A stretch of DNA of 64,000 nucleotides from Micromonospora endolithica (GCF_003626595.1 NZ_RBAK01000002.1:62001-126000), one strand, 5' to 3'. Counted from the stretch's first letter, positions 33,165-42,679 are shown. Translations and numbers: made by a program. Notes: generated by a model not told the origin, from the letters alone.

Positions 33165-34361
33165 GTGCCCCGTGAAGTCCGCGATGTCGTCTTCGTCGAC
33201 GGCGTCCGTACCCCGTTCGGCAAGGCGGGTGGCATGTACGCCAACACCCGCGCCGACGACCTGGTGATCCGCTGCATCCGCGAGCTGCTGCGCCGTAACC
33301 CGCAGCTGCCGCCGGAGCGGGTGGAGGAGGTCGCGATCGCCGCCACCACCCAGATCGGCGACCAGGGCCTGACCATCGGCCGGACCGCCGCCCTGCTGGC
33401 CGGCCTCCCCAAGACTGTCCCCGGCTTCGCCATCGACCGGATGTGCGCCGGCGCGATGACCGCGGTGACCTCGGTCGCCGGCGGCATCGCCATGGGCGCG
33501 TACGACATCGCCATCGCCGGCGGCGTCGAGCACATGGGCCGGCACCCGATGGGTGAGGGCGTCGACCCCAACCCGCGGATCATCGCGGAGAAGCTGGTCG
33601 ACCCGTCCGCGCTGGTGATGGGCTCCACCGCGGAGAACCTGCACGACCGGGTCCCGCACATCACCAAGCAGCGCACCGACGCGTTCGCGCTCGCCTCGCA
33701 GCAGAAGACCGCCAAGGCGTACGCCAACGGCAAGCTCCAGGGTGACCTGGTGCCGGTCGCGATCCGCGACGAGGAGAACGGCTGGGGCCTGGCCACGGTC
33801 GACGAGGCGCCCCGGGACACGTCCCTGGAGAAGCTCGGCGCCCTCAAGACGCCGTTCCGCCCGCACGGGAAGGTCACCGCGGGCAACGCGGCCGGCCTGA
33901 ACGACGGCGCCACCGCGAGCCTGCTGGCCGACGAGGCCACCGCCCGTGAGCTGGGCCTGCCGGTCGCCATGCGGCTGGTGTCGTACGGCTTCGTCGGTGT
34001 GGAGCCCGAGGTGATGGGCGTCGGCCCGATCCCGTCGACGGAGAAGGCGCTGCGCATCGCCGGCCTGACCATCGACGACATCGGCCTGTTCGAGCTGAAC
34101 GAGGCGTTCGCCGTGCAGGTGCTCGCCTTCCTCGACCACTTCGGCATCGCCGACGACGACCCCCGGGTCAACCCGTGGGGCGGCGCGATCGCCATCGGCC
34201 ACCCGCTGGCCTCCTCGGGCGTACGGCTGATGACCCAGCTGGCCCGGCAGTTCGCCGAGCACCCGGAGGTCCGCTACGGCGTGACCGCGATGTGCATCGG
34301 CATCGGCATGGGCGGCACGGTCATCTGGGAGAACCCCAACTGGGAGGGTGGAGACAAGTGA
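33165..34361 (+). CDS. fadA: Acetyl-CoA acyltransferase (thiolase, FadA type)
   Basis: A 398-residue thiolase for the last step of beta-oxidation. The acyl-accepting Cys94 is in DRMCAGAMTAV; the His region is GGAIAIGHPLASSG and the second cysteine is in AMCIGIGMGG. GAGGAGG precedes GTG 33165. Its stop overlaps the GTG of fadB (GTGA), so the two subunits of the trifunctional complex are coupled. Confidence 0.95.
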   Translation: MPREVRDVVFVDGVRTPFGKAGGMYANTRADDLVIRCIRELLRRNPQLPPERVEEVAIAATTQIGDQGLTIGRTAALLAGLPKTVPGFAIDRMCAGAMTAVTSVAGGIAMGAYDIAIAGGVEHMGRHPMGEGVDPNPRIIAEKLVDPSALVMGSTAENLHDRVPHITKQRTDAFALASQQKTAKAYANGKLQGDLVPVAIRDEENGWGLATVDEAPRDTSLEKLGALKTPFRPHGKVTAGNAAGLNDGATASLLADEATARELGLPVAMRLVSYGFVGVEPEVMGVGPIPSTEKALRIAGLTIDDIGLFELNEAFAVQVLAFLDHFGIADDDPRVNPWGGAIAIGHPLASSGVRLMTQLARQFAEHPEVRYGVTAMCIGIGMGGTVIWENPNWEGGDK

Positions 34362-36424
34362 GCCTGACCGCACCCAACGAGGTCGTCACCCGGGCGCTGC
34401 TGCGCCAGGTACGCGTGCCGGGGCTGGACAAGCCGGCCGCCCTGATCACCCTGGACAACGGCTTCGACCACACCAAGCCGAACACCTTCGGCCCGGGCGG
34501 ACTGACCAGCCTGGACGAGGCGATCACCGCGGCCCTCGCGGCGGACCCGGCGTTCGTCGCGGTCACCGGCAAGCCGTACATCTTCTGCGTGGGCGCGGAC
34601 ATCGTCGGCCTGCCGGCGTTGCAGTCCCGTGAGCAGGCGCTGGAGATCGGCCGGCTGGGCCACCGGGTCTTCGCCCGGCTCAAGGACAGCGCCGTGCCGA
34701 CCTTCGCCTTCGTCAACGGCGCGGCGATGGGCGGCGGGCTGGAGCTGGCCCTGCACTGCCACTACCGGACGCTGTCCGGTGGCGCGGCCGCGCTCGCCCT
34801 GCCCGAGGTCTCGCTCGGCCTGGTGCCCGGCTGGGGCGGCACCCAGCTGCTGCCGAACCTGATCGGCATCCCGGCGGCGACGCAGGTGATCATCCAGAAC
34901 CCGCTGATGCAGAACAAGATGCTCAAGCCGAAGCAGGCCGCCGAGATGGGCATCGCGGACGTGCTGCTGGAGCCGGCCGACTTCCTGGAGCGGTCCCTGG
35001 AGTGGGCCGCCGGGGTGGTCAACGGCACCGTCACGGTGACCCGGCCCGAGGTCGACCGGGACATGTGGGCCGGCGTGCTCTACTTCGCCCGGCAGACCCT
35101 CGACCAGCGGTTGCACGGCGCGGTCCCGGCCGCGTACAAGGCGCTTGACCTGCTGGAGACGGCGAAGGACGCGGACTTCGCGACCGGCACCGCGGCGGAG
35201 GACGAGGCCCTCGCGGACCTGGTCTTCTCCGAGGAACTGCGCAGCGGCCTGTACGCGTTCGACCTGGTGCAGCGGCGGGCCAAGCGGCCGGCCGGCGCGC
35301 CGGACAAGGGCCTGGCCCGCCCGGTGACCAAGGTCGGCATCGTCGGCGCCGGCCTGATGGCCAGCCAGCTCGCCCTGCTGTTCGCGCGCCGTCTCCAGGT
35401 GCCGGTCGTCATGACCGACCTGGACCAGGCCCGCGTCGACAGGGGTGTCGGCTACGTGCACACCCAGATCGAGAAGGCGGTCGGCAAGGGCCGGATGGAC
35501 AAGGGCACCGCCGCCAAGCTGTACGGCCTGGTCAGCGGCACCGTCGACAAGGGATCGTTCGCCGACGCCGACTTCGTCATCGAGGCGGTCTTCGAGGACC
35601 TGAACGTCAAGAAGCAGGTCTGGGCCGAGCTGGAGAAGATCGTCAAGCCGGAGGCGGTGCTGGCGACGAACACGAGTTCGCTGTCGATCACCGCGATGGC
35701 CGAGGACCTGGAGCACCCGGAGCGGGTGGTCGGGTTCCACTTCTTCAACCCGGTCGCGGTGCTGCCGCTGCTGGAGATCGTCCGCGGCGAGCGGACCGAC
35801 GACGCCACCCTCGCGACCGCGTTCGCCGTGAGCAAGCAGCTCAGGAAGTCGTCGGTGCTGGTGAAGGACGCCCCGGCGTTCGTGGTCAACCGGCTGCTCA
35901 CCCGCTTCCTCGGCACGGTCTTCGCGGCCGTCGACGCCGGCACCCCGCTGGAGGTGGCGAACCGCGCGCTGGACCCGCTGGGCCTGCCGATGCGCCCGCT
36001 GGCCCTGCTCCAACTGGTCGGGCCGGCCGTCGCCTACCACGTGGGCGGCACCCTGCACGCCGCGTTCCCGGACCGGTTCGGGGTCAGCGAGAACCTCAAG
36101 CGGATCGCCGACTCCGGCCAGCCGATCGTGGTCGACGACGAGATCAACGCCGAGGTGGCGAAGCTGCTCGTGGTCGGCGACCAGCCGCTCACCGAGGAGC
36201 AGGTACGCCAGAACGCCCTCGACGCGCTGGCGCAGGAGATCCGGCTGATGCTCGACGAGGGCGTCGTCGCCGAGGCGCAGGACATCGACCTGTGCATGAT
36301 CCTCGGCGCCGGTTGGCCGTTCCACCTGGGCGGCGTCACGCCTTACCTGGATCGGACCGGCACCAGCGAGCGGGTCGCCGGCCAGCGGTTCCTGCCGCCC
36401 GGTGTGGCCAGCCTGCGGTCCTGA
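34358..36424 (+). CDS. fadB: Multifunctional enoyl-CoA hydratase / 3-hydroxyacyl-CoA dehydrogenase
   Basis: A 688-residue fusion enzyme. The crotonase domain (about 1-300) has YIFCVGADIVGL, GAAMGGGLELAL and LPEVSLGLVPGWGG with the acidic catalytic residues. The dehydrogenase domain starts VGIVGAGLMASQLALLF, with the NTSSLSI and HFFNPVAVLPLLEIV motifs, followed by the C-terminal pairing domains. It carries out hydration and NAD-dependent oxidation, with FadA as thiolase partner. Confidence 0.95.
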   Translation: MSLTAPNEVVTRALLRQVRVPGLDKPAALITLDNGFDHTKPNTFGPGGLTSLDEAITAALAADPAFVAVTGKPYIFCVGADIVGLPALQSREQALEIGRLGHRVFARLKDSAVPTFAFVNGAAMGGGLELALHCHYRTLSGGAAALALPEVSLGLVPGWGGTQLLPNLIGIPAATQVIIQNPLMQNKMLKPKQAAEMGIADVLLEPADFLERSLEWAAGVVNGTVTVTRPEVDRDMWAGVLYFARQTLDQRLHGAVPAAYKALDLLETAKDADFATGTAAEDEALADLVFSEELRSGLYAFDLVQRRAKRPAGAPDKGLARPVTKVGIVGAGLMASQLALLFARRLQVPVVMTDLDQARVDRGVGYVHTQIEKAVGKGRMDKGTAAKLYGLVSGTVDKGSFADADFVIEAVFEDLNVKKQVWAELEKIVKPEAVLATNTSSLSITAMAEDLEHPERVVGFHFFNPVAVLPLLEIVRGERTDDATLATAFAVSKQLRKSSVLVKDAPAFVVNRLLTRFLGTVFAAVDAGTPLEVANRALDPLGLPMRPLALLQLVGPAVAYHVGGTLHAAFPDRFGVSENLKRIADSGQPIVVDDEINAEVAKLLVVGDQPLTEEQVRQNALDALAQEIRLMLDEGVVAEAQDIDLCMILGAGWPFHLGGVTPYLDRTGTSERVAGQRFLPPGVASLRS

Positions 36425-36578
36425 CCCACCCCGGTCCCCCGCGTTCGCGGTGGTCGCCTACCGTCCACGGTGACGGTGGCGGCCACCGCGTTCGTCTTTC
36501 CCGGGTCGGCTACGGGGCAGCGCGGATGGCCGTCGGCTCGCTAGGATCGCCCGTTCGCACTCGCCTGGAGCTGATCTC

Positions 36579-37673
36579 ATGTCCTCACCGCCGGTCGATC
36601 CCTGGTCCGGGCCGCCGGACCGCGGCGCGCCCCCCGGGCACCATCCCTACGGCGGCCCCTCCGGCCCGCCCCCGGGGCCGTTCGACCCCGCCGCGCGACC
36701 CGCGTCGCCGGCCCCGTCCTGGCCGGGCGCGCCCGCACCGGGCCACCAGCCCGCGCCCACCACGCCGTGGCCGGCCGCCGGGCAGCAGGACAACCAGCCC
36801 ACCCCACCGGCCTGGCCGGGTACCCCGCAGCCGTGGGGCGCGCCGGCCCGCCCGGAGGACCAGTCCACGCAGGTCCAGCCCCGGATCTCGGCCGGCGCGT
36901 ACCCGGGCGGGTTTCCCCCGCCGCCGTCCAGCGGTCCGCCGGCCGCCTTTCCGGCCGGTCAGCCGTACGCCGGTCAGCCCTACGGCGGCCCGCCGCCGGC
37001 CAAGCGTTCCCGGATGCCGCTGATCCTGTCGCTCGCCCTCGCCGGGCTGCTGGTGTTCTGCGTGGGTGGCGGTGGGCTCGCCTACGTCGCGCTCTCCGGT
37101 GACGACGACGAGCCCACGACGGTCACCACCGCCAGTCCCGCCCCGGTGACGAGCCCGAGCGAGGGCGACCCGGCGGCGCCCGCGCAGGAGCCGTCGGAGG
37201 AGCCGAGCGCCGAGCCCCGGATCCGGCTGGTCACCCCGAAGAGCCTGGGTGGACGTCCGAAGAGCACCGACCCGGAGCTGAAGGCCCTCGCCGACGATAT
37301 GGTCCGCGATCTGAAGTCGACCGTACGCAGCGAGAGCGGCGCGGTCGGCGCCTTCTACGGCAGCGCCGAGAAGGAGAACATCGTCATGGTGGTCGGCGCG
37401 TCCGGCTTCATCCTCGACCCGCAGAAGGAGTTGAACGACGCGGTCAAGGGGGTCAGCGCCGACCTGTCGGTACGGAAGATGGCCACGGTCAAGCCGGGCC
37501 CGCTCGGCGGCCTGGCCAAGTGCGGCGAGGGCGAATCCTCCGACATCCCGCTGGGTGTCTGCGTCTGGGCCGACCAGGGCAGCGTCGGCATGATCGTGAT
37601 GTTCTTCTCCTCCGGCGCCGACGCGAGGTCCGAGTTCGTCGCGATCCGTGGCCAGATCGAGAAGCGGTCCTGA
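36579..37673 (+). CDS. Proline-rich single-pass membrane protein, paralogue 1
   Basis: A 364-residue protein: a Pro/Gly/Ala-rich cytoplasmic region (1-145), one TM (about 146-172), an acidic Thr/Pro stalk, and an external domain beginning near 220. That domain has LGGRPKSTDPELKALADDM, GAFYGSAEKENIVMVVGASG and a conserved Cys pair in AKCGEG and GVCVWADQGSVGMIV. I do not recognise the family. It is duplicated in tandem by the next gene. The proline-rich tail suggests protein contacts at the envelope. Confidence 0.75.
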   Translation: MSSPPVDPWSGPPDRGAPPGHHPYGGPSGPPPGPFDPAARPASPAPSWPGAPAPGHQPAPTTPWPAAGQQDNQPTPPAWPGTPQPWGAPARPEDQSTQVQPRISAGAYPGGFPPPPSSGPPAAFPAGQPYAGQPYGGPPPAKRSRMPLILSLALAGLLVFCVGGGGLAYVALSGDDDEPTTVTTASPAPVTSPSEGDPAAPAQEPSEEPSAEPRIRLVTPKSLGGRPKSTDPELKALADDMVRDLKSTVRSESGAVGAFYGSAEKENIVMVVGASGFILDPQKELNDAVKGVSADLSVRKMATVKPGPLGGLAKCGEGESSDIPLGVCVWADQGSVGMIVMFFSSGADARSEFVAIRGQIEKRS

Positions 37674-37761
37674 CCGACCTGTCCGGGTCGACCCCACCGG
37701 TTCCGACCGACCGGTGGCCCGCGACGAACGCCCCACCCCGACCATCTGGAGCCGACCTGAG

Positions 37762-38685
37762 ATGACCCAGCCGCCGTACCCCCCGCAGCCGAGCAGCGGC
37801 CCGCCGTACGGCGGGTACCCACCGCCGCAGGGCGGCCACCCCGCGCCGCCCCCGCAGGGCGGGTATCCGCCACCGGGCGGCTACCCGCCCCCACCCGGCC
37901 CGCCGGGTGGCAACCCCTCCGCACCGCAACAGGGCGGCTACCCGTCTCCGCCCGCTCCGCAGGGCGGCTACCCGTCCGCGCCGCAGTACGGCGGTGGCTA
38001 CCCGACCGGTCACCCCGCCGGCCCGGAGTCCGGTGGCTACCCGCCGGCGTACGGCACCGGCCAGCCGTACGGGGCGGGTGGTTTCCCGCCGGCACCGAAG
38101 AAGCGTTCCGTCGGCAAGATCGTGCTGATCGTGCTGGCCGTGGTGCTGGTGCTCTGCGGAGGCGGCGCGGCGGTGGCGGTGGTCGCCCTGGGCGGCGAGG
38201 TCAAGGATGCCGTCGACACGGCCACCAAGACCCGGGTGGTCGAGCCGGAGACGCTCGCCGGCCGGCCGAAGGTCACCGATCCGAACCTGCTGGACCTCGC
38301 CAAGCAGCTCCAGGTCGAGCTGGGCCGGGCGGTGCCGGACGCGACCAGCAAGGTGGGCGCCTTCTACGGCAACCTGCCCGCGCGGGACCTGGTGATGGTG
38401 GCCGCGGCCTCCGGGGCGAACCCCAACCCGGGGAAGACCCTCGACGAGACGATCGCCGGGGCGAAGACGAGCGGTGTCCAGATCGGCACCATGTCCGAGG
38501 TCGATCCGGGACCGCTCGGTGGCGAGGCCAAGTGCGGCGACGCCCAGGCCGCGGAGGTGCCGATCGGCGTCTGCGTCTGGAGCGACCGCGGCAGCGTCGG
38601 CATCATCCTGATCTACTTCAAGACCGGCGCCGAGGCGTCCGCGGAACTGGTCACCATGCGCGGCCAGATCGAACGGCAGGGCTGA
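37762..38685 (+). CDS. Proline-rich single-pass membrane protein, paralogue 2
   Basis: A 307-residue relative of the preceding gene: a GGYP/PPQ-repeat N-terminus (1-113), TM about 118-142, then the same external domain (LAGRPKVTDPNLLDLAKQL; GAFYGNLPARDLVMVAAASG; Cys pair in AKCGDA and GVCVWSDRGSVGIIL). The shared G-x-C-V-W motif and spacing show a tandem duplication, with diverged N-terminal repeats. Function unknown. Confidence 0.75.
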   Translation: MTQPPYPPQPSSGPPYGGYPPPQGGHPAPPPQGGYPPPGGYPPPPGPPGGNPSAPQQGGYPSPPAPQGGYPSAPQYGGGYPTGHPAGPESGGYPPAYGTGQPYGAGGFPPAPKKRSVGKIVLIVLAVVLVLCGGGAAVAVVALGGEVKDAVDTATKTRVVEPETLAGRPKVTDPNLLDLAKQLQVELGRAVPDATSKVGAFYGNLPARDLVMVAAASGANPNPGKTLDETIAGAKTSGVQIGTMSEVDPGPLGGEAKCGDAQAAEVPIGVCVWSDRGSVGIILIYFKTGAEASAELVTMRGQIERQG

Positions 38686-38707
38686 CGCACCGCCGGCAGC
38701 AACCGGA

Positions 38708-38737
38708 ACGGGCCCCGTCCAACGGGACGGGGCCCGT
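38708..38737. terminator. Bidirectional terminator hairpin
   Basis: ACGGGCCCCGTCC (38708-38720) pairs perfectly with GGACGGGGCCCGT (38725-38737) around a 4-nt loop. It sits between the convergent paralogue-2 and VOC genes, 22 bp after one stop and just after the other. Confidence 0.85.
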
Positions 38738-38741
38738 CGCG

Positions 38742-39116
38742 TCAGGCGCGTTCGGCGGCGCTACGGACGACGCAGAACTCGTTGCCCCACGGGTCGGCGA
38801 GCACCACGAAGCCCTCCCCGTTGGGACCGATGTGGTCGGCCAGGTGGGTGGCGCCGAGCGCGAGCAGGCGGGTGACCTCCTCGGCCCGGGTCCGGTCGGT
38901 GGGTTGCAGGTCCAGGTGTACGCGGTTCTTCACCTGCTTGCCCTCCGGCACCGCCAGGAAGAGCACCGTCGGCCCGCCCTCGGGCCGCAGCATGGCCTCC
39001 GGGTCGCCGGGGAAGTCGTCCGGCTCCATCGGGCAGTCGAAGACCTGGGACCAGAAACGGGCCAGGGCGTACGTGTCGTGACAGTCGATGCTGACGTTGT
39101 GGATGCGTGCGCTCAC
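38742..39116 (-). CDS. VOC (glyoxalase-like) superfamily protein
   Basis: A 124-residue VOC protein from GTG 39116, preceded by GGAGGAG. It has the paired beta-alpha-beta-beta-beta pattern: VSIDCHDTYALARFWSQVF, VHLDLQPTDRTRAEEV and FVVLADPWGNEFCVV. The His and Glu positions of VOC metal sites appear in IHNV/VHLDL and NEFC. Roles include glyoxalase and drug-binding proteins. A short translated leader may lie upstream at 39223-39264. Confidence 0.85.
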   Translation of the reverse strand: MSARIHNVSIDCHDTYALARFWSQVFDCPMEPDDFPGDPEAMLRPEGGPTVLFLAVPEGKQVKNRVHLDLQPTDRTRAEEVTRLLALGATHLADHIGPNGEGFVVLADPWGNEFCVVRSAAERA

Positions 39117-39222
39117 TCTGACTCCTCCGTCGTGAACACGGCGTGGACGTCGAAACGGTCGAAAACGATCCGTGGATGCACAGGGCTCTCCCCAAAGATC
39201 GGGCACCCCGCGTGAGTGAGGG

Positions 39223-39264
39223 TCAGCCTGCGAGGCGGGGCGCGGACAGCGAAACGGTGGACAT
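39223..39264 (-). CDS. Putative 13-residue leader peptide
   Basis: ATG 39264 on the minus strand is preceded by GAAGGAGGGGGG at a 4-7 nt distance, one of the strongest Shine-Dalgarno sequences in the window. It encodes MSTVSLSAPRLAG and stops at 39223. It lies about 106 nt upstream of the VOC gene on the same strand, the layout of a regulatory leader peptide. Evidence is only the ribosome site and position. Confidence 0.4.
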   Translation of the reverse strand: MSTVSLSAPRLAG

Positions 39265-39343
39265 CGACGCACCCCCCTCCTTCGTCGGGCTGACGCCATG
39301 ATCCTCACATCGGGCGGCCGCCGGCCGCAACCCCGTACCGGCG

Positions 39344-40522
39344 TCAGCGGTCCGCCTGCGGGGCCGGCGTGGCGTCGGCGGCCGGCAGGGTCACCGTGAC
39401 CTCCAGTCCCCCGCCGGGCTGCGCGACCGCCTTAACGGTGCCACGGTGCGCGTCACAGACCGCCCGGACGATGGACAGCCCCAGGCCGGAGCCGCGGGCG
39501 CCGGTACGCTCCCGCCCGCCCCGCCGGAACGGCTCGAACAGACCCGGCACGTCGGCCTGGTCCACCTCGAAGCCGGTGTTGCCGACCACCAGCCAGGACG
39601 TCCGCCCGTCGGAGCCGGTACGCACCCACAGCCGGCCGTGCAGGTGGTTGTAGCGGATCGCGTTCTCCACCAGGTTGCCGGCCAACCGGTCCAGCAGGCC
39701 CGGATCGCCGACCACCGGCGCGTACTCCAGCGAGGTCTGCACCCGCAGCCCGATCCGCTCCACCTCCCGCCGCATCGCGGACAGGGCGTTCGCGGTGCCC
39801 TCGGCGAGGTCGCACTCGGTACGCCGACCGAGCGGCCGGCCCGCCTGGGCCTCGCTGCGGGCGAGGATCAACAGGGCGTCCACCAGCCCGTTGGCCCGTT
39901 CCGAGGCGTCCCGGACCACGGTGGCCATCCGGCGGTACTCGGCGGTGTCCGCGTCGTCGTCGCTGAGCGTCACGTCGATCTCGGTACGCATCACCGCCAG
40001 CGGCGTACGCAGTTCGTGCGAGGCGTTGGCCACGAACCGCTTCTGCGCCTCGAACGACGCGCCCAGCCGGTCCAGCATGTCGTCGAACGTCTTGGCCAGC
40101 TCGGCCACCTCGTCGTCGGCACCGGAGTAGCCGATCCGCTGGTCCAGGGTGGCCTCGCCGAGCCGTCGCGCGGTGGCGGTCACCTGGTGCAGCGGTCGCA
40201 GCGCCCGGCCCACCACCGCGTACGCCCCGGCGACCCCGAGCACGCCGACCACGAGCAGCGCGGCGAGTCCCTCGACCAGCATCACCCGGCTGGCCGCGTC
40301 GACCAGTTCCCGCTGCCACTGGGCGGCGTCGACCGACCGGCCGTCGGCGAGCACCACGGTGCTGCCGGGCAGCAGCTCGTCGGTGGAGCGAAGCGCGTTC
40401 CGGACCAGCAGCCAGGCCAGCAGCACCAGGATCGCGCCGGCCGAGACCAGCAGCACCCCGTTGAGCAGGGTCAGCCGAAGCCGCAGCGTGGGCCGCGGCC
40501 GCAGCCGGGGCGGTGGCCTCAC
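39344..40522 (-). CDS. Sensor histidine kinase
   Basis: A 392-residue kinase with two TM segments (about 15-38 and 83-108) around a short extracytoplasmic loop. A HAMP-like segment follows (GRALRPLHQVTATARRL), then the H-box FVANASHELRTPLAV (His169), N-box NLVENAIRYN and G-boxes ending GSGLGLSIV. The small sensor loop has no domain I recognise. GTG 40522 overlaps the regulator stop, forming a TCS operon. Confidence 0.93.
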   Translation of the reverse strand: MRPPPRLRPRPTLRLRLTLLNGVLLVSAGAILVLLAWLLVRNALRSTDELLPGSTVVLADGRSVDAAQWQRELVDAASRVMLVEGLAALLVVGVLGVAGAYAVVGRALRPLHQVTATARRLGEATLDQRIGYSGADDEVAELAKTFDDMLDRLGASFEAQKRFVANASHELRTPLAVMRTEIDVTLSDDDADTAEYRRMATVVRDASERANGLVDALLILARSEAQAGRPLGRRTECDLAEGTANALSAMRREVERIGLRVQTSLEYAPVVGDPGLLDRLAGNLVENAIRYNHLHGRLWVRTGSDGRTSWLVVGNTGFEVDQADVPGLFEPFRRGGRERTGARGSGLGLSIVRAVCDAHRGTVKAVAQPGGGLEVTVTLPAADATPAPQADR

Positions 40523-41187
40523 GACGGCACCTCGGCCAGGCGGTAGCCGGCGCCGACCACCGTCTCGATCAACGGCGGGTCGCCGAGCTTGCGGCGCAGC
40601 GTCATCACGGTCACCCGGACGATGGTGGTGAACGGGTCGGTGTTGGCGTCCCAGACCCGCTCCAGCAGTTCCTCGCTGGAGACCACCGCACCGCGGGCCT
40701 TGAGCAGCTCGCACAGCACGCCGAACTCCTTGTTGGTCAGCTCGACCGGCACGCCCCGCCGGGTGGCCACCCGGCGCGCCGGGTCGGCCACCAGGTCGGC
40801 CACCTCCAGCAGCGGCGGGGCCGGTGGCGTGGCGCGCCGGCCCAGCGCCTGCACCCGGGCCACCAGTTCGTCGAACGCGAACGGCTTGGCCAGGTAGTCG
40901 TCGGCGCCCAGACCGAGCCCCTCGACCCGGTCGGCGACGGTGCCGCTGGCGGTCAGCATCAGCACCCGGGTGAGCGCGCCGGAGGCGGCGAGGTCGGCGC
41001 AGATCTGGTCACCGTGCACCCCGGGCAGGTCGCGGTCCAGCACGACCACGTCGTACCGGGTGACGAAGGCCGCCTCGTGTCCCGCGTCGCCGTCGTACGC
41101 CACGTCGACGGCCATCCCCCGCTTGCGCAACCCGCGCGCGATCGCGTCGGCGAGGTTGCGTTCGTCCTCGACCACCAGCACCCGCAT
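40519..41187 (-). CDS. OmpR-family response regulator
   Basis: A 222-residue response regulator. The receiver domain has the acidic pocket in VVEDERN, phospho-acceptor Asp51 in VVLDRDLPG and Lys101 in YLAKPF. The winged helix includes LTNKEFGVLCELLKARGAVVS and VRVTVMTLRRKLGDPP. It is coupled to the kinase downstream. Targets are unknown; neighbours are envelope proteins. Confidence 0.95.
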   Translation of the reverse strand: MRVLVVEDERNLADAIARGLRKRGMAVDVAYDGDAGHEAAFVTRYDVVVLDRDLPGVHGDQICADLAASGALTRVLMLTASGTVADRVEGLGLGADDYLAKPFAFDELVARVQALGRRATPPAPPLLEVADLVADPARRVATRRGVPVELTNKEFGVLCELLKARGAVVSSEELLERVWDANTDPFTTIVRVTVMTLRRKLGDPPLIETVVGAGYRLAEVPS

Positions 41188-41297
41188 CCCGGCCTCCTCG
41201 CCCCTGACCTCCCGACAACCTAGTGCCGGCCGACAACCGGCCGTCGCCCAGCGTCCCGGTCCACCACCGCCCGCCACCCGGGCGTACCCGGTGCGGG

Positions 41298-42575
41298 TCA
41301 GCCGGGTAGCCGCCACACGCCGAAGCCGCCGCTCTTCCGCCGGCACACGACCATGCTGTTCTCGGCGTTGCAGTCGAGGGCACCGGGCAGCGGGGTCGCC
41401 GCCGGCGGCCCGTCCAGATCGGGGCGCAGCAACGCCACCAGCAGGCCGCCGCCCGGCAGCGCCCGGGTGCCCAGCACCGGGCCGTCGTCGCCCCGCCACG
41501 TCGGCTGCCACGACCCGAGGTCGGCGACCTGCCGGCCGGTGGCCAGGTCGAGCACCGCCATCCGGGACAGTCCGGAGGTCTGCTGCGTCACGGCCAGCGC
41601 CCGCCGGCCGGCGTTCGGCAGGATCCCCGTCTGCGGCGCCTCCCACCGCACCGCGCCGTCGGCGGGATCGAGGGCCCGGACGTTGCCGGTCGCCGCGAAG
41701 ACGCAGATCAGCTCCCCGCACTCGTGGGCGGAGTCGACGAACGACAGCGGCGCCTGCCAGCGCGGAGTCAGGTCGTCCAGTCGGTATCCGCGGACCAGGC
41801 CCGGCTCGACACTGACCAGCAGGTCACCGACCACCTGGTACTGGACCGCGCCGAGGGACGCCGTCCGCGGCAGGTTCCCGGTCACCCGCGCCGCACCGGT
41901 ACCGGGATCGAGCACCTCGGTCGATCCCTTCGGCCCGACCAGCACGAGCGCCTCGATCGCACCGTCGCGGGCCTGGACGATGAGATTCTCCAGCCGTCCC
42001 GGTCGGGACCAGCGGACCGCTCCCGAGTCGAGGTCCACCGCCCGCATCGAGTTCCCTCCGGTGTCCTCGCCGACGAGGTGGAGCAGCGCCCCGGCCCGGT
42101 CGTCGATCGGATATCCGGGCTGTCGCCAGCGCAATCGCCCGGTCGCCGCGTCCAGGGCGGCGGTCTCGACCCGGCGCTCACCGTCCCCCTCGGCGCTGAC
42201 CAGGACCGTGCCCGGCAGGGCGGCCTGCACCCAGACCACCCGTCCCGAGATCGGCCGTGGCACCCGCCAGAGCGGCTTCGGTCGCTGCGGCCGTGCGGTG
42301 GCCCGGTCCGGCAGCGGGTAGGCGGTCAGGTGCCCGCCACCGGCGGGTGGCTCGGCGACGAGAACCATGCCGGGGGCCAGGAAAGCCAGGGCACCGGAGG
42401 TGCCGGGTACGACCGCGTACACCCGGCCGGACGGCGGCGCGGCGGCGGCCAACACGGCGAGCAGCAGCACGAGCACCAGCCCGACGCGCAGCGGCCGACC
42501 CACCGCGCGGGGCCGCCGCGACGGCGTCGGCGGCCCGAGTTCGTCCCGGATCTCGCCGAGGTCGATCAGCGTCAT
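41298..42575 (-). CDS. Membrane-anchored PQQ-like beta-propeller protein
   Basis: A 425-residue protein. A cytoplasmic N-terminus (TLIDLGEIRDELGPP) precedes one TM near 31-50. The external part has repeats of the PQQ/WD-like type, each with a TGRLRW, GAVRWSRPG or GAVRWEAP tryptophan strand. No quinone ligands can be assigned, so it is probably a scaffold or sensor. Strong GGGGGG before ATG 42575. Divergent from the first GT-C-like gene. Confidence 0.8.
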   Translation of the reverse strand: MTLIDLGEIRDELGPPTPSRRPRAVGRPLRVGLVLVLLLAVLAAAAPPSGRVYAVVPGTSGALAFLAPGMVLVAEPPAGGGHLTAYPLPDRATARPQRPKPLWRVPRPISGRVVWVQAALPGTVLVSAEGDGERRVETAALDAATGRLRWRQPGYPIDDRAGALLHLVGEDTGGNSMRAVDLDSGAVRWSRPGRLENLIVQARDGAIEALVLVGPKGSTEVLDPGTGAARVTGNLPRTASLGAVQYQVVGDLLVSVEPGLVRGYRLDDLTPRWQAPLSFVDSAHECGELICVFAATGNVRALDPADGAVRWEAPQTGILPNAGRRALAVTQQTSGLSRMAVLDLATGRQVADLGSWQPTWRGDDGPVLGTRALPGGGLLVALLRPDLDGPPAATPLPGALDCNAENSMVVCRRKSGGFGVWRLPG

Positions 42576-42665
42576 GCGTTCCCCCCACCTGCGACGACGG
42601 CAGGCACCGCCCGACGATCCGGCCGGCCGGGCACCGGCGCGGCGGATCGCACCGGTCACCGCCTG

Positions 42666-42671
42666 TACGAT
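42666..42671 (+). promoter_or_regulatory. -10 element TACGAT near the GT-C-like gene start
   Basis: TACGAT ends 8 nt before GTG 42680. The transcript would be leaderless or nearly so. Confidence 0.5.
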
Positions 42672-42679
42672 GGCGCGTC

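Noticed and set aside
34274..36325. Long minus-strand frame opposite fadB
   Set aside because: A shadow of fadB; no ribosome site, no recognisable motif and a biased composition.
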